From Raineyella sp. LH-20 (lineage in GTDB: Bacteria > Actinomycetota > Actinomycetes > Propionibacteriales > Propionibacteriaceae): a stretch of DNA of 64,000 nt. The stretch lies in assembly GCF_033110965.1 (NCBI RefSeq), contig NZ_CP137003.1, positions 3,224,001-3,288,000 on the forward strand, read 5' to 3'. The notes under the pieces are model-generated. The model was not told the DNA's origin. It saw only the letters and a list, made by a program, of their open reading frames with translations, and did not search any database. A program made the translations under genes and the position numbers. Of this stretch, positions 22,006 through 30,095 are shown piece after piece; positions within the stretch are counted from its first letter, which is position 1, and each line of letters opens with the position of its first letter.

Positions 22006-22415
22006 GTCACCGGCACCTTCCGGCCGCCTGGTGACGGTTCCTCCCCCACCGGCACCCGGATCTCCAGCACACCGTCGGTGTAGCTCGCGGTGACGTCGGC
22101 CTCCGTGGCCCCTTCCGGCAGGGTGATGGTCCGGTTGAACGCGCCGTAGCGGAACTCCGAGCGGTAGGAGTCCTTCGCCTTCTGCTCCGTACGTTCCTCC
22201 CGATGGGCCCGGATCTGCAGCTTGCCACCCTCGACCGAGATGGTGACGTCCTTGTCGGGGTCCAGCCCCGGAGCCTCGGCCCGGATCACCAGGGTCTTGT
22301 CGTCGAGGTACTCCTCGACCCGCAGCAGCGCCTCTTCCTCCTCGGTCTCGAAGAACCGCTCGACCAGATCCTGCAGATCGGGCCAGGCCGGCCGAGGACG
22401 TCGCACGAGCGCCAT
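21996..22415 (-). CDS. Hsp20/alpha-crystallin small heat-shock protein
   Basis: ATP-independent holdase, 139 residues. The alpha-crystallin domain spans about 30-125: LVIRAEAPGLDPDKDVTISV, LQIRAHREERTEQK, YGAFNRTITLPEGA and the conserved end DGVLEIRVPV. The C-terminal I-x-I/V anchor is reduced to RKVPVTRG. ATG 22415 has GAAGGGAG upstream. No HAIR/HspR-type box was seen in front of it. Confidence 0.93.
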   Translation of the reverse strand: MALVRRPRPAWPDLQDLVERFFETEEEEALLRVEEYLDDKTLVIRAEAPGLDPDKDVTISVEGGKLQIRAHREERTEQKAKDSYRSEFRYGAFNRTITLPEGATEADVTASYTDGVLEIRVPVGEEPSPGGRKVPVTRG

Positions 22416-22613
22416 GATGAACTCCCTTCCGCGCCGTCGCGGACGGCGCCGTTGCCGTTGTAGGGTCTGTCCGCACAGGCCCCGATTCCAGCGTCGGCCC
22501 GCTCCCGGCGACGGTCAAGCGATTCCGGGAACGGACCGACCCGACCGGCGGGATCACCCTGGTCGGAGCCGGCGGGCCCGCCCTCGGGTCGCGGCGCCGT
22601 CGTACCCCGCGGG

Positions 22614-22619
22614 TAGGCT
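22614..22619 (+). promoter_or_regulatory. leaderless -10 box of the 22626 gene
   Basis: TAGGCT ends 6 nt before ATG 22626; no Shine-Dalgarno sequence. Confidence 0.55.
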
Positions 22620-22625
22620 GACGTC

Positions 22626-23159
22626 ATGAATCCCACGGACATCCTGCTCTCTGCGACCCTCACGCTGGTCCTGATCGGGCTCGTGTACGCGTTGGTCAGC
22701 TGGCGTGCCGGCTACGGCGCCGGCCGCATCCTGGAAGGCCTCGGCCTCGTCGCGCTCAGCGTCGGTCTCTTCCTCTCCGGCCTGATGAAGCTGGCGTACG
22801 ACCTCATCGCCGCGCTGATCGGCTGGGGCATGGCGCTGGTGTGGACTCCTCTGGTGGCCACCGGGATCGCCGCCCTCGTCCTTGCTGTGGTGCTCTGGCT
22901 CGTGTCCGGGGCGCTGAACCGCCGCGGTGTCGGGGTGCGGACCAAGGAGGCCATCCAGGCCCGGCGCGAGGAGCGCAGGGCCGCCCGGGCGGCCAAGGGT
23001 AGGCCGGGCGCTACGCCGGCGCGAAGCGCCTCCGGCGGCACGCCGGCCTCCACCAGCCGTTCCACCGCGGCGACGGGCGCCGCGCCGACCGCCGAGAAGA
23101 AGTCCGGCGACGAGTTCGACGAGATCGAGGACATCCTTCGCAAGCGGGGGATCAGCTGA
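22626..23159 (+). CDS. membrane protein with conserved acidic C-terminus
   Basis: 177 residues. Three hydrophobic segments (about 5-25, 38-58, 68-92), then a basic stretch RREERRAARAAKGR and an Ala/Ser/Thr-rich linker. It ends in DEFDEIEDILRKRGIS, a motif recurring at the C-terminus of related actinobacterial membrane proteins. Function unknown. Its stop overlaps the next gene's ATG by one base, so it is co-translated with the HAD phosphatase. Confidence 0.75.
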   Translation: MNPTDILLSATLTLVLIGLVYALVSWRAGYGAGRILEGLGLVALSVGLFLSGLMKLAYDLIAALIGWGMALVWTPLVATGIAALVLAVVLWLVSGALNRRGVGVRTKEAIQARREERRAARAAKGRPGATPARSASGGTPASTSRSTAATGAAPTAEKKSGDEFDEIEDILRKRGIS

Positions 23160-23986
23160 TGCCGGCCCGATTCTCCTGGTCGCCCCGGCTGGTGGCTTTC
23201 GACGTCGACGGGACGCTGCTCTCGTCCGACCATGACATCCTCGACAGCACCCGGGAGGCCATCGACCAGGTGCGTGCGGCCGGCGCCACCGTGATGATCG
23301 CCTCCGGCCGACCGATCGCCGGGATCCGGTTCCAGGTCGCCCGGCTGGGTCTGCCGACCGACGGCCTGGTCCTCTCCGGCTGCAACGGTGCCGTGATCGA
23401 GGATGCGACGACCGGTGAGGTGATGGCCTCCTGGCCCGTCCCCGCCCCGGTGGCGGCCCGGATGTACCGCGGGCTGCGTGGACTGCCGGTCGCCACCCTC
23501 GTGCCGGTCGGCGGGGACGTCTTCATCGAGGAGGCCGACGGCTACATGGTGCACGTCGAGGCCCACGCCAACGGCACCCGTGAGGTGCTGGTCGACGACC
23601 TCGCCACCGCCGCCCCGACCCCGCCGAAGATCCTCGTCTCGGCCCCGTACGACGTGCTGGTCGAGCACCGAGCGACGATCGACGCCCTCGGTGGTGTCGA
23701 TGTCGAGACCTGCTTCTCCTCCACCTACTACTACGAGGTGAACGCGGCCGGAGTGAGCAAGGGGGCCGCCCTCGCCGCCTTCTGTGCCGCCGAGGGCATC
23801 CCGCTGGACCGGACGGTCGCGTTCGGCGACAACGAGAACGACATCTCCATGATCCGCGCCGCCGGGGTGGGCGTCGCGATGGGCAACGCTATCGACGCCC
23901 TCAAGGCGGTCGCCGACGTGGTGACGGCCAGTAACGACGACCACGGCATCGCGCAGGTGCTGGGCGGGATGACCGTCCCGGCCTGA
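23159..23986 (+). CDS. HAD-superfamily Cof-type hydrolase
   Basis: 275 residues, Cof/YidA subfamily (type IIB cap) of haloacid-dehalogenase phosphatases, acting on small phosphorylated metabolites. Motif I is FDVDGTLL (catalytic Asp), motif II is MIASGRP, the lysine motif is in SKGAAL, and motif IV is FGDNENDISMI. The substrate cannot be told from sequence. Translationally coupled to the upstream membrane protein gene. Confidence 0.92.
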   Translation: MPARFSWSPRLVAFDVDGTLLSSDHDILDSTREAIDQVRAAGATVMIASGRPIAGIRFQVARLGLPTDGLVLSGCNGAVIEDATTGEVMASWPVPAPVAARMYRGLRGLPVATLVPVGGDVFIEEADGYMVHVEAHANGTREVLVDDLATAAPTPPKILVSAPYDVLVEHRATIDALGGVDVETCFSSTYYYEVNAAGVSKGAALAAFCAAEGIPLDRTVAFGDNENDISMIRAAGVGVAMGNAIDALKAVADVVTASNDDHGIAQVLGGMTVPA

Positions 23987-24001
23987 GCCCGCCGGCCGGG
24001 T

Positions 24002-24041
24002 CGGCCGCCCGGCGTACGGAGCGGCCGCCTGGCGCATGGAG
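24002..24041. repeat. 2 x 20-bp imperfect tandem repeat after the HAD gene
   Basis: cggccgcccggcgtacggag (24002-24021) and a copy differing at three positions (24022-24041). Confidence 0.6.
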
Positions 24042-24074
24042 CGTCGACCACGGCCTGCCGCCGGACGGGCCGGT

Positions 24075-24142
24075 CAGGGACGGTGCCTGATCAGAGACGG
24101 TGGCTGATCAGGGACGGTGGCTGATCAGGGACGGTGGCTGAT
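24075..24142. repeat. 4 x 17-bp tandem repeat spanning a stop codon
   Basis: Units 24075-24091, 24092-24108, 24109-24125 and 24126-24142 read cagggacggtggctgat with one or two changes in the outer copies. The unit at 24126-24142 encodes the last residues (ISHRP) and part of the stop of the PH-domain gene; the other three repeat that sequence downstream. Because 17 is not a multiple of 3, the repeated TGA falls in every frame. Confidence 0.85.
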
Positions 24143-24574
24143 CCACAGCTCCTGCAGTCGGGCGGCGTTGAGTCGGGCGCGGTCGCCGTCCGGCGCCTGG
24201 ATGGCCATCACCATCCGGCGCTGGGCGTCGCCGTCGCGATCCCGCCGGAAGGTGAAGACGTACACCCAGGGGTCGCCCTCCTCGAACCGGATGTCGGAGA
24301 TCTCGTGCCAGGCGTACCGGTGCCGGATCACCCCGGTGGTGATCGTCACCCCCTCCTCGGTCGCCACGACCGACGAGAGCCCCAGTCCGAGCACGAAGAC
24401 GACGATGACGAGCAGAGTGACGAGGATGAGCGCGAGCTCGGGCCAGGTCGCCTGTTGTCGAAGTTCCGGGTCCAGGAGGAACCAGGTCACCAGCGGGCTG
24501 CCCAGCATCAGCGCCGAGACCACGATGGCCGCAGCCAGCATGGCCCGCGACCGGACCCGGAGCAGCACCGGCAT
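24125..24574 (-). CDS. PH-domain-containing membrane protein
   Basis: 149 residues: two membrane segments (about 13-35 and 46-70), then a bacterial PH-like domain of about 75 residues (TEEGVTITTGVIRHRYAWHE, ISDIRFEEGDPWVYVFTF). This architecture often follows hisG in actinobacteria; function unknown. ATG 24574 is chosen because the longer frame to 24649 would overlap the hisG end. The last codons are tandemly repeated downstream. Confidence 0.8.
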   Translation of the reverse strand: MPVLLRVRSRAMLAAAIVVSALMLGSPLVTWFLLDPELRQQATWPELALILVTLLVIVVFVLGLGLSSVVATEEGVTITTGVIRHRYAWHEISDIRFEEGDPWVYVFTFRRDRDGDAQRRMVMAIQAPDGDRARLNAARLQELWISHRP

Positions 24575-24591
24575 GGTGGCGGCTCCCCGCC

Positions 24592-25452
24592 TCAGAGGCG
24601 GCACGCCGCCAGGTCGGTGACCAGGATGGCCCGGGCGCCCAGGTCCCACAGGTCGTCCATCACCAAGTGGGCGTCGGCGGCCGGCACCATCGCGCGGACC
24701 GCAAACCAGCCCTTGCGGGCCAGCTCGGAGACCGTCGGGGACTCGAAACCGGGCGTCAGTGCGAGCGCCGCCTCCAGCTTGTCCTCGGAGACGTCGTAGT
24801 CCATCAGGACGTACGCCCGGGCCACCAGCACGCCCTCGATCCGCTGCACGAAGTGGTCGAGGCCCTCTGGGACGTCGCCGTTGCGCTGCACGAGGATGGC
24901 CTCGGACTGCATGATCGGCTCGCCGAAGACCGCCAGGCCGGCACGCTTGAGGGTGGATCCGGTCTCCACCACGTCGGCGATCGCGTCGGCGACGCCGAGG
25001 CGAATGGCGTTCTCCACCGCACCGTCGAGGCTGATCAGCCGGGCCGACATCGACCGCTCGTCCAGCCAGGTCTGCACCAGACCGGGGTAGGAGGTGGCGA
25101 TCCGCTTGCCGTCGAGCTCCTCGACGGTCATCCGCTCCTCGCTGGGGGCGGCGAAGCGGAACCGGGTCCCGCCAAAGCCGAGGGCCTTGATCTCGGTCGC
25201 CGCGGCACCGGAATCGAGCAGCATGTCGCGCCCGGTGAAGCCGATGTCGAGGGTGCCCTCTCCGACGTAGATGGCGATGTCACGGGGCCGCAGGTAGTAG
25301 AACTCGACCCGGTTGGCCTCGTCGACCACCATGAGTTCCTTGGACTCGGTGCGCTGCCGGTAGCCGGCCTCGCGCAGCATCTGCATCGATGCCTCCGACA
25401 GGGATCCCTTGTTCGGGACGGCGACCTTGAGGAACGGACGTTCAGAGTTCAC
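24592..25452 (-). CDS. hisG: ATP phosphoribosyltransferase (long form)
   Basis: First and feedback-regulated step of histidine synthesis. 286 residues, the long HisG type with a C-terminal ACT-like histidine-binding domain (about 210-286), so no HisZ is needed. Visible are LKVAVPNKGSLSEASMQMLR and the PRPP-binding region VVETGSTLKRAGLAVFG. The GTG start lies 6 nt after a TAGGGT box without Shine-Dalgarno, suggesting leaderless mRNA. It follows hisE by about 65 nt, the usual actinobacterial pairing. Confidence 0.95.
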   Translation of the reverse strand: MNSERPFLKVAVPNKGSLSEASMQMLREAGYRQRTESKELMVVDEANRVEFYYLRPRDIAIYVGEGTLDIGFTGRDMLLDSGAAATEIKALGFGGTRFRFAAPSEERMTVEELDGKRIATSYPGLVQTWLDERSMSARLISLDGAVENAIRLGVADAIADVVETGSTLKRAGLAVFGEPIMQSEAILVQRNGDVPEGLDHFVQRIEGVLVARAYVLMDYDVSEDKLEAALALTPGFESPTVSELARKGWFAVRAMVPAADAHLVMDDLWDLGARAILVTDLAACRL

Positions 25453-25458
25453 GGCCCC

Positions 25459-25464
25459 ACCCTA
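25459..25464 (-). promoter_or_regulatory. leaderless -10 box of hisG
   Basis: TAGGGT on the minus strand, 6 nt before the GTG at 25452. Confidence 0.55.
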
Positions 25465-25517
25465 ATGGGGGCGCCGCGGCCCGCCCAACCCGGAAGCGTG
25501 GGCGGAACGACCGGCGC

Positions 25518-25781
25518 TCACAGCTTGCGGTAGACGTCCTCGAGCGTCAGGCCGGTGGCGATCATCATCACCTGGGCGTGGTAGAGCAGCTGGGAGATCT
25601 CCAGCGCGGTGGCGTCCTTGCCCTCGTACTCGGCCGCCATCCAGACCTCGCCGGCCTCCTCGATGATCTTCTTGCCGATCTGGTGCACACCGGCATCGAG
25701 CTCGGCGACGGTGCCGGAGCCGTCCGGGCGGTTGACCGCCTTGTCCTGCAGTTCGGCGAATAGGCTCTCGAAGGTCTTCAC
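25518..25781 (-). CDS. hisE: phosphoribosyl-ATP pyrophosphohydrolase (HisE), internal start
   Basis: Second step of histidine synthesis: hydrolyses PR-ATP to PR-AMP. From GTG 25781 it is 87 residues, exactly a stand-alone His[44 protein letters not shown] and the C-terminal TLEDVYRKL. The MazG-like metal-binding EEAGE motif is intact. The same frame is open upstream through all of mshC with no stop between them, so HisE could also be made as the C-terminus of a fusion. A TAGTCT box 7 nt before the GTG argues that a separate leaderless hisE mRNA exists. Confidence 0.9.
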   Translation of the reverse strand: MKTFESLFAELQDKAVNRPDGSGTVAELDAGVHQIGKKIIEEAGEVWMAAEYEGKDATALEISQLLYHAQVMMIATGLTLEDVYRKL

Positions 25782-27077
25782 GCGATCGAGACTAGCCGAC
25801 GTACGCTGCGGACCCCCGCCGACGCCAACAGCGACACCGAGCAGGGCGTCCGCGGCCAGCAGCAGCAGACCGGGCGCCGAAGCGTCGGTCCCCTCGCCCG
25901 CCAGCGCCGCCGCGGCCCAGGCGTCGACCGCGGCCAGCGCGGCGGGGGCGTCCAGGTCGTCGCGCAGGGCGGCCCGGACGGCGGCCACCGCGGCGGCGCC
26001 GTCCGGGCCGGCCGGTGCGGCGAAGGCCCTCCGCCAGGTGTCCAGCCGGTCGATCGCTGCGAGCAGGCCCGCATCGGTCCAGGACCAGTCGGCGCGGTAG
26101 TGGTGAGCGAGGATCGCCAGCCGGATCGCCATCGGGTCGACCCCGGCGGCGGTCAGCCGGGAGACCAACACGAGGTTGCCCCGCGACTTCGACATCTTCT
26201 CGCCGTCCAGACCGACCATGCCGGCGTGCACGTACGCCCGGGCGTAGCGGTGGCCGGTGGCGGCGCGGCCCTCGGCGGCGCTCATCTCGTGGTGCGGGAA
26301 GGCCAGGTCGGAACCGCCGCCCTGGACGTCGAACGTCTCGCCGAGGTAGTGCTGGGCGATCACCGAGCACTCGATGTGCCAGCCCGGCCGGCCGGCACCG
26401 AGGCGGCTGTCCCAGGAGGGCTCGCCGTCGCGGGCCATCCGCCAGACCAGGCAGTCGAACGGGTCGGCCTTGCCGGGCCGATCGGGGTCACCGCCGCGCT
26501 CGGCGAAGATTCCGCGCGCCTCGTCCTCGGACAGGTGTGAGATGGCGCCGTAGTGCGGCACCTGACGGGAGCGGAAGTACCAGTCGGCGGCCTCGACGCC
26601 CGGCGCCCCGGGGTCGAGCCGGTAGACCAGGCCGCGCTCGCCGAGCGCCTCCACCGCGTCCACGACGAGCGGGATCGCCTCGACCGCACCGATGTAGTGG
26701 CGCGGCGGGAGCACCCGCAGCGCCTCCATGTCGGACCGGAAGAGGTCGGTCTGGTCGACGGCCAGCGCGGTCCAGTCCACGCCGGTCGCCTGGGCCCGCT
26801 CCAGCAGGGGGTCGTCGATGTCGGTGACGTTCTGCACGTAGTGGACGTCGAGGCCGCGGTCATGCCAGGTCCGGTTCAGCAGGTCGAAGGCGACATACGT
26901 AGCCGCGTGGCCCATGTGCGTCGCGTCGTACGGGGTGATGCCGCAGACGTACATCCGGGCCTCGCCCGACTCCGGCCCCACCGGCAACAGACCGCCGGTG
27001 GCGGTGTCATGGACACGGACGGGCGCACTCCCGTCACCGGGGACCGACTGCAGGGCGGGGGAGCTCCAGGCACGCAT
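25518..27077 (-). CDS. mshC: mycothiol cysteine ligase MshC, reading frame continuous with HisE
   Basis: MshC joins cysteine to GlcN-Ins in mycothiol synthesis. The frame encodes 519 residues: MshC about 1-415, a Gly-rich linker of about 17 (416-432) and a complete HisE (433-519). Class I motifs are HMGH (54-57) and KMSKS (294-298); zinc/substrate residues lie in [10 protein letters not shown] (Cys45), HIECSV (Cys237) and PHHEMS (262-263). Compared with CysS it lacks the long C-terminal domain, as MshC should. MshC normally ends near LLGV, reached here at 412-415 without a stop. ATG 27077 is 7 nt after TAAAGT, a leaderless start. Fusion, read-through or a one-base error near 25800 are the alternatives; a shifted frame would stop at a TGA overlapping the hisE GTG. 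Confidence 0.85.
   Translation of the reverse strand: MRAWSSPALQSVPGDGSAPVRVHDTATGGLLPVGPESGEARMYVCGITPYDATHMGHAATYVAFDLLNRTWHDRGLDVHYVQNVTDIDDPLLERAQATGVDWTALAVDQTDLFRSDMEALRVLPPRHYIGAVEAIPLVVDAVEALGERGLVYRLDPGAPGVEAADWYFRSRQVPHYGAISHLSEDEARGIFAERGGDPDRPGKADPFDCLVWRMARDGEPSWDSRLGAGRPGWHIECSVIAQHYLGETFDVQGGGSDLAFPHHEMSAAEGRAATGHRYARAYVHAGMVGLDGEKMSKSRGNLVLVSRLTAAGVDPMAIRLAILAHHYRADWSWTDAGLLAAIDRLDTWRRAFAAPAGPDGAAAVAAVRAALRDDLDAPAALAAVDAWAAAALAGEGTDASAPGLLLLAADALLGVAVGVGGGPQRTSASLDRVKTFESLFAELQDKAVNRPDGSGTVAELDAGVHQIGKKIIEEAGEVWMAAEYEGKDATALEISQLLYHAQVMMIATGLTLEDVYRKL
25789..25794 (-). promoter_or_regulatory. leaderless -10 box of hisE inside the mshC frame
   Basis: TAGTCT on the minus strand, 7 nt before GTG 25781. 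It encodes part of the linker (ASL) in the mshC-hisE reading frame. Confidence 0.55.
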
Positions 27078-27084
27078 GGACGGG

Positions 27085-27090
27085 ACTTTA
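27085..27090 (-). promoter_or_regulatory. leaderless -10 box of mshC
   Basis: TAAAGT on the minus strand, 7 nt before ATG 27077; no Shine-Dalgarno sequence. Confidence 0.55.
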
Positions 27091-27879
27091 CAGCGGCGGC
27101 CAAGGGATCGACGGCCAGGTGTCCTGCGGACCGGGAAGGGCCCCGGCGGCCAGCAACGCCTCGGCGCGGACCACCACCGCAGCGATCTCGGCACCGGTGA
27201 GCAGCCCGTCGAGCACCTCGCCGGCGACCGTACGTGTCCGTTCCAGCAGCGCCGTCTCCTCGCGGTCCAGGCAGGCACCGGCCCAGCCCCACAGCACCGT
27301 ACGGAGCTTGGGCTCGACGTGGAAGCACAGACCGTGGTCGCAACCGAGCACGCTCCCCTGGCTGGGCAGCAGGTGGACGCGCTTGCGGTCGGCGTTGTTG
27401 CTCACCGCGTCGAACAGCGCCAGCCGACGCAGCCTGGGGTCGTCGCGGTGCACCAGGGTGACGTCGCGTCCGTACGCGTCGACGGCGTCGACGACGCCGA
27501 GCCAGCCCGGCGGGATCCGGTCGGCCGGCGCGAGCCCGACCAGGTCCTCGAGGTCCTCGTCGATCTCCACCCAGGTCTGCACCGCTCCCTCCCCGGCCGA
27601 GGAACGGACCAGTCGGGTGGTCGGGACGACGTCGAAGCCGGCTGCCGCGGACAGCGCGTACGCCGCAGCCTCGCGCGCCGCCAGGGTGCCGTCGGGAAAG
27701 TCCCAGAGCGGCCGCTCCCCCGCCACCGGCTTCCAGACGCAACGGACCGGCGCCTCCCCGACGCCGACGGCGTCGACCTCGGCCAGGTAGGTGGCGTTGG
27801 ACGCCGTACGGATCCGGCCGAGCACCCGCAGGGTCGGTGTGGGTCTGTCGAACAGCGTTGTGGCGAGGGCGGGGTGCAT
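27088..27879 (-). CDS. SCO1664-family protein, kinase-like fold
   Basis: 263 residues, conserved in actinobacteria next to mshC and DUF3090. The pattern is that of a degenerate PI3/4-kinase-like phosphotransferase: NATYLAEV...[30 protein letters not shown] (glycine loop, lysine, glutamate), then [16 protein letters not shown] (catalytic loop with DxxxNNxD) and [10 protein letters not shown] (metal-binding Asp). Substrate unknown. RBS AAGGACGGA precedes the ATG. Family name from recognition of the motif set. Confidence 0.8.
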   Translation of the reverse strand: MHPALATTLFDRPTPTLRVLGRIRTASNATYLAEVDAVGVGEAPVRCVWKPVAGERPLWDFPDGTLAAREAAAYALSAAAGFDVVPTTRLVRSSAGEGAVQTWVEIDEDLEDLVGLAPADRIPPGWLGVVDAVDAYGRDVTLVHRDDPRLRRLALFDAVSNNADRKRVHLLPSQGSVLGCDHGLCFHVEPKLRTVLWGWAGACLDREETALLERTRTVAGEVLDGLLTGAEIAAVVVRAEALLAAGALPGPQDTWPSIPWPPL

Positions 27880-27978
27880 CAGGTCCGTCCTTGCCGACCG
27901 GAGGCCCGGCCATCCTCGACGCGGCGCACCGTGGATCGGCGTCGCGGCCGGCGACGTGGTGGAGCGCCGACCGCTCGG

Positions 27979-28551
27979 TCAGTCCAGCGGATTGAGGTAC
28001 CCGTTGGCGCGGGGGCAGACATGACCGTCAGGGTCCATCGGTTGGCGGCAGAAGGGGCACACCGGCCGGCCCGCGGCGATGACCGCCTGGGCACGAGCGA
28101 CGAACTGCCGGGCGTACGCGGGGGTGAGGCCGATGATGCAGACGGTCCCCTCCTCGAGCTCGGCGCTGTCGATCTCCGCGAAGCCGGTGATGGCGTCCTC
28201 GACGTCGTCGGAGAACAGTTCCAGCACCACCTTGTCGTGGCGGCTGTCCCAGGCCAGGCTCATCGGCCCGATCCGGAAGTCCTCGGTGATCGGTGCGTCC
28301 AGCGGCCGGGTGTCCGCCGCACCGGCGACCGGCGGCGGGATGATGATGCTGCTGAGGGACCGGGCGGAGACCTCGTCGAGCAGGTGGGCGATCTGGTTGG
28401 CCAGCACCTCGACCTGCTGCTTCTCGCACACCAGCGAGGAGAGCCGGCTCTCCTCACGCACCTGGAGGAAGAACGTACGGTCCCCGGGCTCGCCGACGGT
28501 CCCGGCGACGAAGCGATCGGGATGGTCGTAACGGAGGGTGAACGCGGTCAC
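27979..28551 (-). CDS. DUF3090 family protein
   Basis: 190 residues, actinobacterial family of unknown function. Typical words are DHPDRFVAGTVGEPGDRTFFLQ and VCEKQQVEVLANQIAHLLDE. The C-terminus has a zinc-ribbon-like CPFCRQPMDPDGHVCPR. The GTG start is 6 nt after TAGGCT, and that box overlaps the stop codon of the upstream phosphatase gene. Forms a conserved block with the phosphatase, the SCO1664-like gene and mshC. Confidence 0.88.
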   Translation of the reverse strand: MTAFTLRYDHPDRFVAGTVGEPGDRTFFLQVREESRLSSLVCEKQQVEVLANQIAHLLDEVSARSLSSIIIPPPVAGAADTRPLDAPITEDFRIGPMSLAWDSRHDKVVLELFSDDVEDAITGFAEIDSAELEEGTVCIIGLTPAYARQFVARAQAVIAAGRPVCPFCRQPMDPDGHVCPRANGYLNPLD

Positions 28552-28557
28552 AACGCC

Positions 28558-28563
28558 AGCCTA
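28558..28563 (-). promoter_or_regulatory. leaderless -10 box of the DUF3090 gene
   Basis: TAGGCT on the minus strand, 6 nt before GTG 28551; its TAG is also the stop codon of the phosphatase gene. Confidence 0.55.
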
Positions 28564-29430
28564 CGTCGAGGATCGCTCGCCGGCGCGCGCCTCGGATCCG
28601 ACGTCGGCGGCGGCCCCGTCGCCCCGCGACCCGGCGGCCCCGTCGCCCCGCGACCCGGCGGCCCCGTCGCCCCGCGCCCCCGGGGCTCCGTCACGCCCCA
28701 GCCCCGCCGATCTGTCGCGGCTCGTCGCCGCGGCTGCGTCACGGTCTGTCTCCGCCGCGGGTCCGGCGCCGCCGCCGACCGCGGCGTCGTCGCTCGGCCG
28801 TGGCCCGGCGGGCAGCAGGTCGCGGATCGGACCGGCGGTGCTGTTGAGGGTCAGGACGTACGGGCGGGCCGGGGTGTAGCGGATGATGCTCACCGAGGCC
28901 GGGTTGACCACCAGGCGCTGGAACTGGTCGAGGTGCAGGCCGAGGGCGTCGGCGAGGACGGCCTTGATGATGTCGCCGTGGCTCACCGCGACCCACGCCG
29001 CCTCGGCGCCGCTTTCGTCGGCGATCCGGTCCTGCCGGGCCCGGACCGCGGCGACGGCGCGTTGGGCCATCGCCACCATCGACTCCCCGCCCGGGAACCG
29101 GGCGGCCGACGGGTGCGCCTGCACGATCCGCCACAGCTCCTCGCGGGCGAGCTCGGCGAGCGTACGGCCGCTCCACTCCCCGTAGTCGACCTCGGCCAGC
29201 GCCTCGTCGACGACGATATCGGCGACCCCCAGGGCCTGGGCGGTCTCCAGGCATCGCTCCATCGGCGAGGACACGGTGGCCGCCAGAGACACCCCGGCCA
29301 GGCGTCGGCCGGCGGCCCGGGCCTGTTCCCGGCCGGTCTCGTCGAGGCGGACCCCCGGCGTACGGCCGGCCAGGATGCCGGTGGCATTGGCGGTCGTCCG
29401 GCCGTGCCGCACCAGGAGGAGGATGGTCAT
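28561..29430 (-). CDS. histidine phosphatase family protein
   Basis: 289 residues. The phosphoglycerate-mutase-like core (1-210) has the phospho-histidine motif LLVRHGRTTANATGIL, SSPMERCLETA, the acidic EVDYGEWSG and the second catalytic VAVSHGDIIKAVLADAL. The last ~75 residues are low-complexity Gly/Ala/Asp/Arg (words GDGAAGSR) encoded by a 24-bp tandem repeat, not part of the fold. Role in the conserved mshC block is unknown. ATG is 6 nt after TACGCT. Confidence 0.88.
   Translation of the reverse strand: MTILLLVRHGRTTANATGILAGRTPGVRLDETGREQARAAGRRLAGVSLAATVSSPMERCLETAQALGVADIVVDEALAEVDYGEWSGRTLAELAREELWRIVQAHPSAARFPGGESMVAMAQRAVAAVRARQDRIADESGAEAAWVAVSHGDIIKAVLADALGLHLDQFQRLVVNPASVSIIRYTPARPYVLTLNSTAGPIRDLLPAGPRPSDDAAVGGGAGPAAETDRDAAAATSRDRSAGLGRDGAPGARGDGAAGSRGDGAAGSRGDGAAADVGSEARAGERSST
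28613..28684. repeat. 24-bp tandem repeat in the 3' part of the phosphatase gene
   Basis: Two exact copies (28613-28636, 28637-28660) and a diverged third (28661-28684). The unit is 24 bp, a multiple of three, so it repeats eight residues in frame. Confidence 0.85.
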
Positions 29431-29436
29431 GGGGCC

Positions 29437-29442
29437 AGCGTA
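29437..29442 (-). promoter_or_regulatory. leaderless -10 box of the histidine phosphatase gene
   Basis: TACGCT on the minus strand, 6 nt before ATG 29430. Confidence 0.5.
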
Positions 29443-29445
29443 CGG

Positions 29446-29955
29446 TCAGCTGTAGCGGCCGTACCGGTGTCCGAGCGGCTCGACGTCCCCGGCGAGTTCC
29501 AGTTCCTCGATCGTCGCCCGGATCAGCAGCCCCCAGCCCGCGTGCGGCGGCGCGGCGTCGACGAGGCGTACGCCCACCCAGGCCGCCGCGCCGTCGAGTC
29601 GCGGACCGTACGGGCCCGCCGTCCAGTCACCGGTGCGGAACGGGCCGCCCGGTGACGGGGCGACCCTGGCGAACGCGTCGGCGATCCGGCCCTGGCCGTG
29701 GGCGAGGACATTCACCGTCGCGGTGCCGGTGGCGCGGCAGAGGTCCCACCAGTCGCAGTCCTCGTCGACCAACGCCACGAGTTCGGCAGGGTCACCCTCG
29801 CCGACGAGGACCGAGGAGATCGTCCAGCCGTCGCGGCGGCCCGCCCCGGCGCTGGTCCACACCGTCACCGGTGCCGGCAGGTGGCCGCGCAGCCGGCGGA
29901 CCGGGTCGCGCAGTTCCCGCGGAGTCGCGAACGGGTCCTCGTTGTGGATGCTCAT
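29446..29955 (-). CDS. flavin reductase-like domain protein
   Basis: 169 residues resembling the FMN-binding split-barrel flavin reductase family: RRLRGHLPAPVTVWTSAG, DGWTISSVLVGEGDPAELVALV and TATVNVLAHGQGRIADAFARV. The C-terminal YGRYS is typical of the family. Likely binds FMN or reduces flavins with NAD(P)H; partner unknown. The ATG is 6 nt after AACACT. Confidence 0.8.
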   Translation of the reverse strand: MSIHNEDPFATPRELRDPVRRLRGHLPAPVTVWTSAGAGRRDGWTISSVLVGEGDPAELVALVDEDCDWWDLCRATGTATVNVLAHGQGRIADAFARVAPSPGGPFRTGDWTAGPYGPRLDGAAAWVGVRLVDAAPPHAGWGLLIRATIEELELAGDVEPLGHRYGRYS

Positions 29956-29961
29956 GGGCCC

Positions 29962-29967
29962 AGTGTT
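29962..29967 (-). promoter_or_regulatory. possible leaderless -10 box of the flavin reductase gene
   Basis: AACACT on the minus strand, 6 nt before ATG 29955; a weak match, but the same hexamer and spacing occur before the methyltransferase at 31695. Confidence 0.4.
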
Positions 29968-30082
29968 CCCCAGGACCCACGCGGGTGGATGCTGCGGCGA
30001 CCAGGTGTGGAAGCTGCGGCGACGCGGGACCGCAGCGGTCCCGCCACCAGACCGGCCGACACCCCGCGGGACCGACCCGGAT

Positions 30083-30088
30083 TAGAGT
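30083..30088 (+). promoter_or_regulatory. leaderless -10 box of the aldo/keto reductase gene
   Basis: TAGAGT, 7 nt before ATG 30096. Confidence 0.55.
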
Positions 30089-30095
30089 CACGCGC

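Noticed and set aside
22416-22625. HAIR/HspR operator before hsp20
   Set aside because: No CTTGAGT-N7-ACTCAAG-like pair on either strand.
26914-29655. 913-residue plus-strand ORF
   Set aside because: Antisense to mshC, SCO1664-like, DUF3090 and phosphatase genes; no domain visible.
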